A DNA stretch of 64,000 nucleotides from Candidatus Riflebacteria bacterium HGW-Riflebacteria-1 (GCA_002839445.1 PGYB01000025.1:1-64000); one strand, 5' to 3'; shown: positions 18,979 through 29,168, counted from the stretch's first letter. Notes: generated by a model not told the origin, from the sequence alone. Made by a program: numbers and translations.

Positions 18979-20376
18979 TCAGCTTTTTGGGCGGGCTTCG
19001 ATGCGCAGGTCGACGTCGCTTGGTGTGAAGAACATGTTGGCGTTGCTGCGGCCGAGTTTTTCGATGTATTCGACTTTTTTGAGTGTGTTGAAAATGTTGA
19101 TCTTTTCTGGCTCTGAAAGTGAATCGCTCAGCGTTTCGAAAAATTGCGCGACCCTGACCGCTTCGCTTTCACCAGTTGTTTTCGCCTGTTTAAGAGCATT
19201 CTCGCGCTGAATTTCGAGCAGGGCACCCATCTGCCGCTCGATTTCAAAGTTGCCTTTAACTTCGTTGAGGCGCACTTCGTTTTCGCTCTGCTGCTTCTGC
19301 AGGCGGTTGAGGCGGTTAGTGGTTTCCTGAATGATTTCCTGAAGAATGCCCTGGGTGCTTTCTTCCTTGCACGATACCGATCTGACTTCGACCGAATGTA
19401 TTCTGACGCCACGCTGCACGTAAAACGGGTCGGTGCTGTCGTTTATGGATTCTCTTACAACATCGTTAAAGCTGTCAAGAAAGACTTCGAGTGGCGCCTT
19501 CGAGACCGACTGAATAATCATGCTGCGCGCATGCGAGCAGATGTCGCCGGGCGCGTCGTCGGTAGTGCTGATCATCTGCCCGATATTATCGATCTGCCAG
19601 AAGAAGGTGACACCAAGAATCAGTTCAACATTGTCTTTGGTGCGCACACCGAATTCATACCACATGAACTTCGGGCGTGAATCGATATGGGTGATTTTTA
19701 GTTCGCGCTTCTCTTTGTGAATGCCTGATGACCAGCGCATGCACAGCAGCATTTCGTAAGGCTGCAGAAAGAACGCGTTCTCGTTTTTACTGCCATGCAC
19801 TATTCTGAAACGCCCGTCTTTGCCCTTGATTACCACTGATTCGTGTTCTTCAAGCAGAATTTTTCTGCGCACTTCTTCGATCTCTTCGTTGGCGGCCGGA
19901 AAAAACACCTTGTTTTCAGTGACCAGGCGAAGCGACCCGTCAGAAGTGTTGCGCACCAGTACCGCAGTATGCTCGTCGATGTTGACGCCAACAGTCGGTG
20001 CCTGCAAAACCTCTTCGCTGGCGCTGAGCACGACATTGGTCGGGCCGGCAACAACCCTGATAATGCCGGTAGAACGATCGATCACGCGCACATACTCATT
20101 GTGGCGCAGAACGATAACGTCATAAATTTTCAAAACCTCTTCGTAGGCTTCGAGAAAGAAAAAACATGGCCCTTTCTCGACCTTGATATTACCGGTCAGC
20201 AGATTGCGGATCTTGGCAAATTCAGTTGGCGACAGGCTGACACCACGCCTGACGCGTGCCGAAATCATCGGTTTGACAAACACTGATCCCGGGCCATTTA
20301 TTGTCCATTTTTTGGTGAAGCCCTCAAGCAGCAGCTGTTCTTCTTCCTTAAGAAAATAGACCCATGGTATCAGCAT
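18979..20376 (-). CDS. Bacterial major-vault-protein-like protein (MVP-type repeats + SPFH/band-7-like shoulder + coiled coil)
   Basis: Repeats 'EYVRVIDRSTGIIRVVAGPTNVVLSASEEVL', 'TAVLVRNTSDGSLRLVTENKVFFPAANEEI', 'ESVVIKGKDGRFRIVHGSKNENAFFLQPYEML', then 'FGVRTKDNVELILGVTFFWQI' and a long helical C-terminus. Confidence 0.65.
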   Translation of the reverse strand: MLIPWVYFLKEEEQLLLEGFTKKWTINGPGSVFVKPMISARVRRGVSLSPTEFAKIRNLLTGNIKVEKGPCFFFLEAYEEVLKIYDVIVLRHNEYVRVIDRSTGIIRVVAGPTNVVLSASEEVLQAPTVGVNIDEHTAVLVRNTSDGSLRLVTENKVFFPAANEEIEEVRRKILLEEHESVVIKGKDGRFRIVHGSKNENAFFLQPYEMLLCMRWSSGIHKEKRELKITHIDSRPKFMWYEFGVRTKDNVELILGVTFFWQIDNIGQMISTTDDAPGDICSHARSMIIQSVSKAPLEVFLDSFNDVVRESINDSTDPFYVQRGVRIHSVEVRSVSCKEESTQGILQEIIQETTNRLNRLQKQQSENEVRLNEVKGNFEIERQMGALLEIQRENALKQAKTTGESEAVRVAQFFETLSDSLSEPEKINIFNTLKKVEYIEKLGRSNANMFFTPSDVDLRIEARPKS

Positions 20377-20424
20377 AAAATCTCCTCAGTTTTTCTTTGA
20401 TTATATCCCGTTGAACACTCGTAG

Positions 20425-21159
20425 TCAGCTAAAATCTGAAAGGCCGAATACGCGCTGCAGAACTGCCGAGAATTCAGGGGAAATTGGCGCGCGCAGACTC
20501 AACTGCTGTCCGCTGACCGGGTGCGCAAAGCTGATCTGGCTGGCGTGCAGCAGCAGAATATGGCAGCCGAGTTGTTCGGCGAATAAACGATTGTGCGCGT
20601 TATCACCGTGTTTATGGTCACCAACAATCGGATGAAAAATGTGCTTGAGGTGACGCCGGATCTGGCGGTTGCGGCCGGTCTTCGGCATTACTCGCAGCAG
20701 CGAATAACGTGCTGTCGGATGCGGTCGCACTGCGAACGGCAACTCGGCGGTAGCAACGCGTTCATAGCTGGTAATCGCCTGCTGCGCCGGTTTATCTTTG
20801 CTGCTTTCGCGGTCAGTCATCTTGTCCCAGATTTCGGGCAAGGGATAATCGATTGTTTCAGACTCTTTGGTATGGCCTCTCACTACGGCGATGTATTCCT
20901 TGCTGACGCTTCGCTCGGTAAAAGCGGCGGTCAGCAGCCGTGCTGTTTCGCTTGAAAGAGCGAATACAAGTATTCCAGAAGTAGGCTTGTCGAGGCGATG
21001 TACCGGGTAGACCCATTTGCCAAGAAGATTGCGAACCTGTTTCATCGCCGTCTGTGTTTCGGCGTTATCGAGAAAACTCGGGTGTACCAGCAGCCCGGCC
21101 GGCTTGTTTATCGCCACCAGGCTGTCATCAAGAAAAATGATATCTTCGTTTTTGATCAT
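20425..21159 (-). CDS. truC: RluA-family tRNA pseudouridine synthase (TruC-like)
   Basis: 'VAINKPAGLLVHPSF', 'VYPVHRLDKPTSGILVFALSSE', 'KTGRNRQIRRHLKHIFHPIVGDHKHGD'. Confidence 0.85.
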   Translation of the reverse strand: MIKNEDIIFLDDSLVAINKPAGLLVHPSFLDNAETQTAMKQVRNLLGKWVYPVHRLDKPTSGILVFALSSETARLLTAAFTERSVSKEYIAVVRGHTKESETIDYPLPEIWDKMTDRESSKDKPAQQAITSYERVATAELPFAVRPHPTARYSLLRVMPKTGRNRQIRRHLKHIFHPIVGDHKHGDNAHNRLFAEQLGCHILLLHASQISFAHPVSGQQLSLRAPISPEFSAVLQRVFGLSDFS

Positions 21160-21533
21160 ACGCTGATTGTAGCACTCCAGAACCGCGTAGTGTAGTGATT
21201 TTAACCGCAGCAAAATTTTCACGAAGAGTCGCTGCCAAATGGATTTTGAGTAAATTTTTAGATTGCGCAGATGGTTTTCGGATAATTGCAGAAAAAACTA
21301 CAAAAAACTCCTGAATAATCTGGGTTAATCCTTTAATCTGTGGATAACTCTTTAAAAGAGCCCGTATAATTCTCATGATCAGCTTGCCCGAAAAATCGTA
21401 CAAATCAGATATCTCGTAAAGTTCTCATAGATAGGCAAATGGATTGTTACTGGATTACATAATCAATTGTGGAGAAATTAGTCATGTCGTTGTAAAATGG
21501 CAAAAATTAAGGTTAAAGGATCTGCATTACCGA

Positions 21534-23240
21534 ATGATTATACTTGGTATTAACAGCGCGTATCACGAATCTTCTGCAGCTCTGATCGTCGACGGCAAGC
21601 TTGCATGCTTTATCGAAGAAGAACGCATCAACCGTTTCAAGCACGGCAAACCCGCACAGATAGACAATCCGCATGTGTTGCCGGAAGGCGCTATCGAAGG
21701 CTGTCTTGCCTTCGCCGGCCTTAAAGTCAGCGATATCGACTGCTTTGCCTATTCGTTTTCACAATCTGGCCGACTGCAGAATATCGGTGTTGATGAGCAC
21801 TTGACACCCGGCATGTGGGGAACCCGCGAGGGCGAGATGGTTTTTCATCAAAACCTGCAGCGCGTGCCAGATGAGCTGGCAAAAATTGTTGGCAGTTATC
21901 GGCATGACCGTCTGGTCTGGATCGATCATCATCTCGCGCATGCCGCGAGCGCATTCTACTGCTCGCCATTCGCTGACGCTCTGGTGATGGTGATTGACGG
22001 AATCGGCGAATTCGATTCAATAAGTGTCTATCGTGGCCGCGAAAACAGCCTCGAAAAAGTGTTTTCACTGCCATACCCACACAGTCTTGGCTTTTTGTGG
22101 GAAAAGTTCTGCACGTATCTCGGTTTTTCCGAACATGATGCCTGCAAGCTTATGGGTCTGAGCAGCTATGGAAATCCAGAAGTATTGGCTGACAGGTTCA
22201 GGCAGGTTGCCTGGCTTGATTCAGAGACTCTGTTTAAGGTCGATAATAATGTTACGCGTTTTCGAAGCGCTGATATGTCGGGCCTTGAGGCATTGTTCGG
22301 TCCCGCTCGCCATCGCGATCAGGCGATCAGCGTGGAGCACCGCAATCTGGCCGCTGCTCTTCAACAATTTACTGAGAAAGTTTTGCTGCAGCTGTGTCAA
22401 AAAATGCAGGCACTCGGGCCATTTGACCATCTCTGTCTGGCCGGAGGCACAGCCCTTAACTGTGTGGCCAATGCCATGATGCAGCAGCACGGCGGTTTTA
22501 AAGAAATTTATATTCAACCAGCTGCCAACGACGCCGGGTCGGCAATCGGTGCGGCGCTCCAGGTCTGGTGTGGAGTCCTCGGCAACCAGCGCCAGTTTGT
22601 AATGAACCACGCGCTCTGGGGCCCCGAATATTCTGATGCCCAGATCGAAGAAGCCATCGCCCAGACAATGTTCGCTGCCGAAAAAGTTGCTGATCCCGCA
22701 GCGATTGCGGCAGCCCTGATCAACGAAGGTAAAATCGTCGGCTGGTTTCAGGGCCGCATGGAAACCGGGCCGCGCGCGCTTGGCAACCGTTCGCTGCTAG
22801 CCGATCCACGCCGCAAAGACATGCGCGATATTCTGAATCGAAAGATCAAGCACCGCGAAGATTTTCGCCCGTTCGCGCCGAGCGTTCTTGCCGAAGCAGC
22901 CGAAGACTGGTTTGAAATCCCGCAAAGATCCCTGGCCGGCGGCTTTATGCTGTATGCCTATCCGGCCAGACCAGGAAAAGCCGAGCAGATCCCGGCTGTT
23001 GTGCATGTCGACAAGACCAGCAGAATTCAAACGGTCGACCGCGCGGTTAACCCGCGTTATCACAAGTTGATATCGGAGTTCGCCAGACTTTCACAGGTGC
23101 CGATGGTTCTCAACACCTCGTTCAACGACAGTGAGCCCATAGTCATGACCCCCGCTGACGCAATCTCTACTTTCGCAAGAACCGGAATAGACGCATTATT
23201 CCTCGGCAATTACCTGATAAAAAGGTCTGAAAATGCCTGA
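21534..23240 (+). CDS. NodU/CmcH-family carbamoyltransferase
   Basis: 'MIILGINSAYHESSAALIVDGKLACFIEEERINRFKHGK', 'HHLAHAASAFYCSPF', 'RMETGPRALGNRSLLADPR'. Confidence 0.92.
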   Translation: MIILGINSAYHESSAALIVDGKLACFIEEERINRFKHGKPAQIDNPHVLPEGAIEGCLAFAGLKVSDIDCFAYSFSQSGRLQNIGVDEHLTPGMWGTREGEMVFHQNLQRVPDELAKIVGSYRHDRLVWIDHHLAHAASAFYCSPFADALVMVIDGIGEFDSISVYRGRENSLEKVFSLPYPHSLGFLWEKFCTYLGFSEHDACKLMGLSSYGNPEVLADRFRQVAWLDSETLFKVDNNVTRFRSADMSGLEALFGPARHRDQAISVEHRNLAAALQQFTEKVLLQLCQKMQALGPFDHLCLAGGTALNCVANAMMQQHGGFKEIYIQPAANDAGSAIGAALQVWCGVLGNQRQFVMNHALWGPEYSDAQIEEAIAQTMFAAEKVADPAAIAAALINEGKIVGWFQGRMETGPRALGNRSLLADPRRKDMRDILNRKIKHREDFRPFAPSVLAEAAEDWFEIPQRSLAGGFMLYAYPARPGKAEQIPAVVHVDKTSRIQTVDRAVNPRYHKLISEFARLSQVPMVLNTSFNDSEPIVMTPADAISTFARTGIDALFLGNYLIKRSENA

Positions 23241-24189
23241 CCAAATTGATTCCGGTCGCCCACCAGAAGGTTCACTCTTTGAGCCGGTCGCATCACCGCG
23301 TGGTTTAAGGCTGGCGCTGGTGTTTGGCAACGAAAGCCCAACCGGTCGCTGCCCCTTTTACAACATACAATGTATTCATTGTGATCTTGGTGCTGGCGAA
23401 GGCGTTTCGTTCACACCCGAGATGAACAGTCGCCGACTCGACTTTCTTAAAAGGCATTATGAGAGCGTTCTGCCGCAGATATGCCATCTGGTAATCTATA
23501 ATTACGGCTCGACACTCAACGATGGCGAGTTGTCAAAGGAAACCAAGCAGCGTATTCTCGAATTTGCCAGCCAGCAGCCTTCGGTTAAGCGTATCAGTTT
23601 TGATTCGCGTGAACAATTTGTTACGCCGGCCCGCGTTGGCGAAATGCTTGCTATGTTGCGCCCGGACCAGACAATGTCCGTTACGCTTGGCCTTGAATCA
23701 CAAAGCGAAGAAGTGCGCATCGGCCATCTCAAAAAGACAATTACGCGTGACGAAGTTGACAGCGTGTTTATGGCCCTGGCCACTTGTCCCGGGCGCACTG
23801 CCGTCGAAATGAATGTGCTGTTTCAACCGCCTGGCATAACCGGCAACGAAGCCATCGCCGAGGCTGTAGCCACCATAGAATACGGAATAGAAGTGAGCCA
23901 GAAACATGGCGTGCTGGTTGACTTCAACTTTCACCCCTATTACCCCAGCATCAAGGGCACAAAGTTTTTTCCCGATCATCCGCGCGCGATGATGGAACAC
24001 GCAATCAGATCGCTTTTTACGATCATTCGTTTGATCAAGGCTCAGAACCCGGAGAGTCGCATCTTTGTGGGCTGGAACGACGAAGGCCACGATCTGCAGC
24101 CAACCGTCAAAAAAATGAAGCAATTGCTTTATTCGCCCGCATTCGCCGCTTTTAACGTCAGTCAGGACGAAGACGACCTGCAGATCTGA
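23233..24189 (+). CDS. Radical SAM protein resembling RaSEA/Elp3-type enzymes
   Basis: 'GRCPFYNIQCIHCDLG' (C-x6-C-x2-C), 'DSREQFVTPARVGEML', 'GLESQSEEVRIGHLKKTIT'; overlaps carbamoyltransferase stop by 8 nt. Confidence 0.7.
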   Translation: MPDQIDSGRPPEGSLFEPVASPRGLRLALVFGNESPTGRCPFYNIQCIHCDLGAGEGVSFTPEMNSRRLDFLKRHYESVLPQICHLVIYNYGSTLNDGELSKETKQRILEFASQQPSVKRISFDSREQFVTPARVGEMLAMLRPDQTMSVTLGLESQSEEVRIGHLKKTITRDEVDSVFMALATCPGRTAVEMNVLFQPPGITGNEAIAEAVATIEYGIEVSQKHGVLVDFNFHPYYPSIKGTKFFPDHPRAMMEHAIRSLFTIIRLIKAQNPESRIFVGWNDEGHDLQPTVKKMKQLLYSPAFAAFNVSQDEDDLQI

Positions 24190-24342
24190 TTTTTGACAGA
24201 AATGCTGAATTACAGAAATTGCTGATCAGCACAGCTTGTATAAGCTGAAATCATTTCTGTAAAGTCGAAATGTTCAGCTAAACTGTTATTAACAAGCCAT
24301 GGAAAAATCCTTAACCACAGGCTTGTGGCACTCATTTGTCAC

Positions 24343-25002
24343 CTATTTCAATTCATAATGCTCGCCAGGCTTGAGTATGATAACCTCGGCCAGCTTGCCA
24401 ACCATAGTTTTAAAGCTCTGCGGGTCTGAACTTATCAGCTCAAAAGTGTTGTAATGTATCGGCACGACACGTTTGGTCTGCACGAATTCAACGGCTTTGC
24501 TGGCAGATGCGATACCCATGGTATAGCGGTCGCCGATCGGCAAAAAGCTCAAATCTGGCTTGAAAAACTCGCCAATCAGTTTCATGTCGTAAGTCAGGCC
24601 GGTATCGCCGGCGTGATAAATGCGCTGCCCGTCCAGCTCGATCACGACACCAGCTGGAGTGCCCTTTTCCGCAGAGTGCAGGGCAGAGACCATGTTGAAC
24701 TTAACATCGCCAACTGCGACTGTGCCGCCGATGTTCATTCCTTCGGTTTTGATGCCGAGTTCAGCCGCTTCAACCGCAATTTCATGAATCGCAACCAGAG
24801 TTGCGCCGGTTTTCTGACAGAGAAAAAAGGCATCGCCGACATGGTCGCCATGATAATGCGTCACAAACACCATATCAGCCTTTTTGATGTCGTCGAGAGT
24901 GCATGAACTCGCCGGGTTACCCTTAATAAAGGGGTCGATAAAAATGGTCTTTGAGCCCTCGATCTTTACGGCTGAATGCCCCAGCCAGGTGACTTTTACC
25001 AT
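24343..25002 (-). CDS. UPF0173-type metal-dependent hydrolase (MBL fold)
   Basis: 'VTHYHGDHVGDAFFL', 'IYHAGDTGLTYDMKLIGE', 'VVPIHYNTF'. Confidence 0.92.
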   Translation of the reverse strand: MVKVTWLGHSAVKIEGSKTIFIDPFIKGNPASSCTLDDIKKADMVFVTHYHGDHVGDAFFLCQKTGATLVAIHEIAVEAAELGIKTEGMNIGGTVAVGDVKFNMVSALHSAEKGTPAGVVIELDGQRIYHAGDTGLTYDMKLIGEFFKPDLSFLPIGDRYTMGIASASKAVEFVQTKRVVPIHYNTFELISSDPQSFKTMVGKLAEVIILKPGEHYELK

Positions 25003-25120
25003 GCCATAATCCTCCAGTCTCTTCTCATTTATCTGCCGTCATTTGCCAACAATATAACACACCTTAAACAGCATACAGATCATCTTTTTACGGTTTTCAC
25101 CGCTGAAAAAAATGCGGCAA

Positions 25121-25894
25121 CTATGATTGCTTGACGGCCTCAGATAAAGATAAAACACTGCGCATATGTGGCGATACTGCGGCTGCATTGATTACCCAGC
25201 GGGTTGATCGCTGGCGAGCTATTACTGCAGCCGGGCACTCGCAATGCGGATCGAGGAAAATCTCTTCGAGAATCTTCTGCTTGGCGTAACCAGAAACCAG
25301 AAAAAGCAGTTCGCGCGCCCGCATTATGCTCCCAAAAGTCAGACTCAGCCTTGCTTCTGGCTGGCTGGTCGGCTCAAACACTGCAAAGTCTGTGTCGAAC
25401 TCGCGTTTCCAGTCGGTTTCAGGGAAAAGAGACGCCGTGTGCCCGTCGTTGCCGACACCGAGCACTATCAGGTCTATCGCTGCCGGTGGGCGCAGCTGAT
25501 CAGGGAGCTTTTGCAGTGATTGCTGATAAGCTTCTGAAATCTGTCGCTGCGGGCGGCCTGGCTCTGTCAGTGGCACTGCGAAAAAGTGTGACTTTGGCAA
25601 CAGGCCATCGGCAAAAAGACTCAACAGTATTGCTCTCTGGTTGCTGCGCTCGTCTTCGGGCGAGACCAGTCGTTCGTCAGTCTGAAGCCAGTAGCAGTGA
25701 TCAGCCAGTCCTGAGTTGTGCAGCAGACCAGGCAGGCAACGATAAACCGGAAACGGCGTGCTGCCTCCGCTCAGACTGATCAGCTTCAGCGCCCCCGGCG
25801 CCGCCTCGATTGCAGAAACAATGCTCTCTGCCGCTTTGGTGACAAACTCTTCTGATTTCTCACAGATCGTGATTTTAGCGTTTTTCAAAGGCAT
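25121..25894 (-). CDS. pgl: 6-phosphogluconolactonase
   Basis: 'LISLSGGSTPFPVYRCL', 'QTDERLVSPEDERSNQ', 'LGVGNDGHTASLFP'; adjacent to zwf. Confidence 0.93.
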   Translation of the reverse strand: MPLKNAKITICEKSEEFVTKAAESIVSAIEAAPGALKLISLSGGSTPFPVYRCLPGLLHNSGLADHCYWLQTDERLVSPEDERSNQRAILLSLFADGLLPKSHFFAVPLTEPGRPQRQISEAYQQSLQKLPDQLRPPAAIDLIVLGVGNDGHTASLFPETDWKREFDTDFAVFEPTSQPEARLSLTFGSIMRARELLFLVSGYAKQKILEEIFLDPHCECPAAVIARQRSTRWVINAAAVSPHMRSVLSLSEAVKQS

Positions 25895-25952
25895 GCTGCA
25901 CCTGAATGTTTCTATGGTCGTCTGGTTAGGCTGCTGGGAGGCATCTGAACAG

Positions 25953-27446
25953 TCAAATCACGGGCTGATGCCAGTAGTGACCGTTTTTGGCGAGCAACGC
26001 GCCAGCTTCTTCGGGGCCCTGACTGCCGGCCTTATAGGTAAACATTGGCTGGCCACCTCCATGCCAGGCATCTATAATCGGATCGATGAATTTCCAGGAT
26101 TCTTCGATTTCGCTGTTGCTCAAAAACAGCGCTGAATCTCCGTTCAGCGCGTCGAGCAACAGCCGCTCGTAAGCATCAGGCCGGTAATCACCGAATTCGT
26201 TGTCATACGAGAACCTCATGCCGACATCGGAGACCTGCAACTCCATTCCGGGCGGTTTTGAATTAACCTTGAGAATAATGCCTTCGTGTGGCTGTATTCT
26301 TATATGCAGCCGGTTCGCTTCGATTTTGCCGTTGAAGTCCTTGAAAATAGAGTAGGGGAGGGGCTTGAAGCTGACGACTATCTCGGTAATATTTCGTTCG
26401 AGACGTTTACCGGCCTGCAGGTAAAACGGAACTCCGCCCCATCGCCAGTTGTCGACGAAGACCCGGCAGGCCGAGTATGTCTCGGTTTTCGAGTCTGCGC
26501 GTACACCGTCTTCTGAGAGATACCCAACAACCGGCTTTTTATCTACTTCTCCGGCCACATATTGCGCTCTGATTGTTTCTGCCTGTATGTCTTCCGGGCG
26601 GTATTTTCTTATGGCCTTGAGAACCTTGTTCTTCTCAAGGTGCAGGTCGCCCGGTTTGTGAGAGAGTGGCGGTTCCATCGCGACCATCGATAATACCTGT
26701 AACAGGTGATTCTGTACGACATCGCGCAGAATTCCCGTCTGGTCAAAATATTCGGCACGCCCGCCAATGCCGATGTTCTCAGAAAAGGAGATCTGAATGT
26801 TGTCGATAAAATGGTTGTTCCAGACCGGTTCGAAAAAGGTATTGGCAAATCTCATGAATAATATGTTCTGCACCGCTTCTTTGCCCAGGTAATGGTCTAT
26901 GCGCAGAATCTGGTTTTCTTTAAAGGATTCGAGCAGCTGTTGATTTAATTCTCTGGCGCTGGCCAGATTCTGCCCGAAGGGCTTTTCAACAAGAATACGC
27001 TCCGGGCAGTGCATGTCAGTGTTTGCCTCTGAAAAGGGCCGAATCAGGCTGATAAAGCTCTGCATGCTGCTTGGTGGAACCGCCAGGTAAAAGAGTCGCG
27101 CCGGTGCCGCCAGCGGTTCGGCAGCGAGAAGTCTTTGCTTGAAATCCTCTGGTTCGTTTGCCAGCGAGGGGTTGGCGCGCAGATACCTGATGCGACTTTT
27201 CAGCTCATTGAAGCCGCTGGCAAAGCGGGTGTCTTTCTTGAACAAAACCGCTTCACGCTGCATCAGGTGTTCGAGAAAGGCTTCGGTGCTCATGTCGGCG
27301 CGGCCGGTTACAAACACATGAAAATCATGCGTCAGCAGCCCGGCATCATGAAGTCTGCAAAGTGCCGGCAACAGCTTGCGACTGGCCAGGTCGCCAGTTC
27401 CGCCGAAGATTACTATCGAAGCGGCACAGAAGAGTTGCTGGCTCAT
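25953..27446 (-). CDS. zwf: Glucose-6-phosphate 1-dehydrogenase
   Basis: 'VIFGGTGDLASRKLLPAL', 'ILVEKPFGQNLASARELN', 'RIDHYLGKEAVQNILFMRFANTFFEPVWN'. Confidence 0.96.
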   Translation of the reverse strand: MSQQLFCAASIVIFGGTGDLASRKLLPALCRLHDAGLLTHDFHVFVTGRADMSTEAFLEHLMQREAVLFKKDTRFASGFNELKSRIRYLRANPSLANEPEDFKQRLLAAEPLAAPARLFYLAVPPSSMQSFISLIRPFSEANTDMHCPERILVEKPFGQNLASARELNQQLLESFKENQILRIDHYLGKEAVQNILFMRFANTFFEPVWNNHFIDNIQISFSENIGIGGRAEYFDQTGILRDVVQNHLLQVLSMVAMEPPLSHKPGDLHLEKNKVLKAIRKYRPEDIQAETIRAQYVAGEVDKKPVVGYLSEDGVRADSKTETYSACRVFVDNWRWGGVPFYLQAGKRLERNITEIVVSFKPLPYSIFKDFNGKIEANRLHIRIQPHEGIILKVNSKPPGMELQVSDVGMRFSYDNEFGDYRPDAYERLLLDALNGDSALFLSNSEIEESWKFIDPIIDAWHGGGQPMFTYKAGSQGPEEAGALLAKNGHYWHQPVI

Positions 27447-27628
27447 TTCTTCTTGTCTTTTAAGAAGGCCTGAATGCTGCGGTCATAAGTCTTTTCACCG
27501 GCAGCCGAAAAAAAACATCCCGGAATCTCGCCCGCATTGCGGTGGTAGGCTACGCATTCGCAGCATTTCTGGCGTTTTCCACAAGAATAAGTGCAGGCAC
27601 AGGGCAGCTTGTTCGAACAGTCGGCCAT
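27443..27628 (-). CDS. Small Cys-rich protein (DUF6485-like)
   Basis: 61 aa 'MADCSNKLPCACTYSCGKRQKCCECVAYHRNAGEIPGCFF'; 4-nt overlap with zwf start. Confidence 0.75.
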   Translation of the reverse strand: MADCSNKLPCACTYSCGKRQKCCECVAYHRNAGEIPGCFFSAAGEKTYDRSIQAFLKDKKK

Positions 27629-27677
27629 ATTAAATCCTCCATGTTTTTATTAAAACGTCATTCTGTTTTTTCCACGA

Positions 27678-28403
27678 TCAGCGACCGGTCAAACGTTTCT
27701 TAAGACTTTTGCGCAGGCGGTTAACTTCAAGACAGAAGCTGGCTATCTTCAGGGTCAACCGGTCATTTGCGCTGATTTTAACAATTTTCGGGAGAACGAA
27801 AACAGTGTCAGAACCGGTTTTATACCACGCCCGGTAACCATTGTCGGTCATCCACCTGTTGATTTCGTTGATATATGGATTTACATAAGCAGCCCCGTGC
27901 GTTTCAAGCGAAATTACTGCCGGGCGGCTGCACATGGTTTTGAGCACAAACCATTCGGCCCCCTCGACGTCGACACTCAGCAGGTCTATGCTGCCATCGT
28001 CGATTCGGTCAAACGGAACCGCCTGAACAACGAACTTGTCGCTATCATTGGCCTGATAATTATCGTTTTGAATAGCTGGCGAAGCTTTGAGTTCGCTGAC
28101 AAATGTCGATGCTTCGCGCTGAACCAGTTCAATTTCGCCAGCGCGATCGAAAATCGCAACTTCGTGCAGGGTAATATTACTGCAATCGTTGAAATGCTCT
28201 TTGATCTGCTGTATCGATCTCGGGTCTGGTTCAACAAGAGTCGTTCTGACTCCAGCCGTGATAAAATCGTAAATGTTCGAAGTTTGCGGCTTGTAAACGC
28301 CAACCTCTGCAACATGAGCCGGTTGGAAGCCGGTGTCAGCAAGTCTGTCGAATAACGATCTTCGGTTGAGTAATTTGTTCATGATGTTTTTCTGGCTCAG
28401 CAA
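27678..28403 (-). CDS. FkbM-family methyltransferase
   Basis: 'AHVAEVGVYKPQT', 'TTLVEPDPRSIQQIKEHF', 'DLLSVDVEGAEWFVLK'. Confidence 0.85.
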   Translation of the reverse strand: MLSQKNIMNKLLNRRSLFDRLADTGFQPAHVAEVGVYKPQTSNIYDFITAGVRTTLVEPDPRSIQQIKEHFNDCSNITLHEVAIFDRAGEIELVQREASTFVSELKASPAIQNDNYQANDSDKFVVQAVPFDRIDDGSIDLLSVDVEGAEWFVLKTMCSRPAVISLETHGAAYVNPYINEINRWMTDNGYRAWYKTGSDTVFVLPKIVKISANDRLTLKIASFCLEVNRLRKSLKKRLTGR

Positions 28404-28408
28404 ATGCT

Positions 28409-29035
28409 TTATTCAGCCAGATACTTTCTTGGGCTTTCACGCACAACTTTGAGCTGGCGCGGAAATACTTCCCTGAGATTTATCTTGAGATCATCGAAAA
28501 TGCTCACCGTAACCATGCCGCAGTCAGTGAACACCGCAGGTTTGCCATATTGGCCATCTGATCCGAGTATGTAGACATGAACGAGCCGGTTGGTCGGGTC
28601 TACCGTCCAGAACTCCTTCACGCCATGTTGTTCGTAGAGATTGCGTTTTTGAATGCAGTCTTTGGAAGCCGTGCCTGGCGATAATATCTCGATTATCAGG
28701 TCTGGTGCGCCACGGCAGCCTTTTTCGTCAAGTTTCTTTTCGTCGCAGACAACCAGAATGTCCGGTTGAACAACGTTTTTAACCACACTGTCGGATTCTT
28801 TACCGTCTGGCAACCTCACGTCAAAAGGGGCGGCGTAAACCTTGCACGGTTTGCCGCGCAGATATGACATGAAGGCAAAAAACAACTCTCCTGACAGGTC
28901 TGCATGAGTCTTTGAGGGTGCCGGCGACATATCGTAGGCAATGCCGTCGATAAGCTCCCAGCGTTCGCCTTCCGGCCAGGTGCAAAGATCGCCATAGGTG
29001 AACTGCTGTTTACGTTTTCTGGCTGACCCGACCAT
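28409..29035 (-). CDS. Uma2-family (PD-(D/E)XK-like) endonuclease
   Basis: 'YGDLCTWPEGERWELIDGIAYDMSPAPS', 'VVQPDILVVCDE', 'APDLIIEILSPGTASKD'. Confidence 0.92.
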   Translation of the reverse strand: MVGSARKRKQQFTYGDLCTWPEGERWELIDGIAYDMSPAPSKTHADLSGELFFAFMSYLRGKPCKVYAAPFDVRLPDGKESDSVVKNVVQPDILVVCDEKKLDEKGCRGAPDLIIEILSPGTASKDCIQKRNLYEQHGVKEFWTVDPTNRLVHVYILGSDGQYGKPAVFTDCGMVTVSIFDDLKINLREVFPRQLKVVRESPRKYLAE

Positions 29036-29168
29036 GTGTTCTCCTTACAAATGCAGGAATTATCAAGAACCAGTTTAACCCTCCTGAGCATAGCATCGCT
29101 GCACTCAGCAGTCAAACGCCAAAAGTATTATTACCGCGTCAGGGCCGGCCCCTGACGCGGTAATGCTG

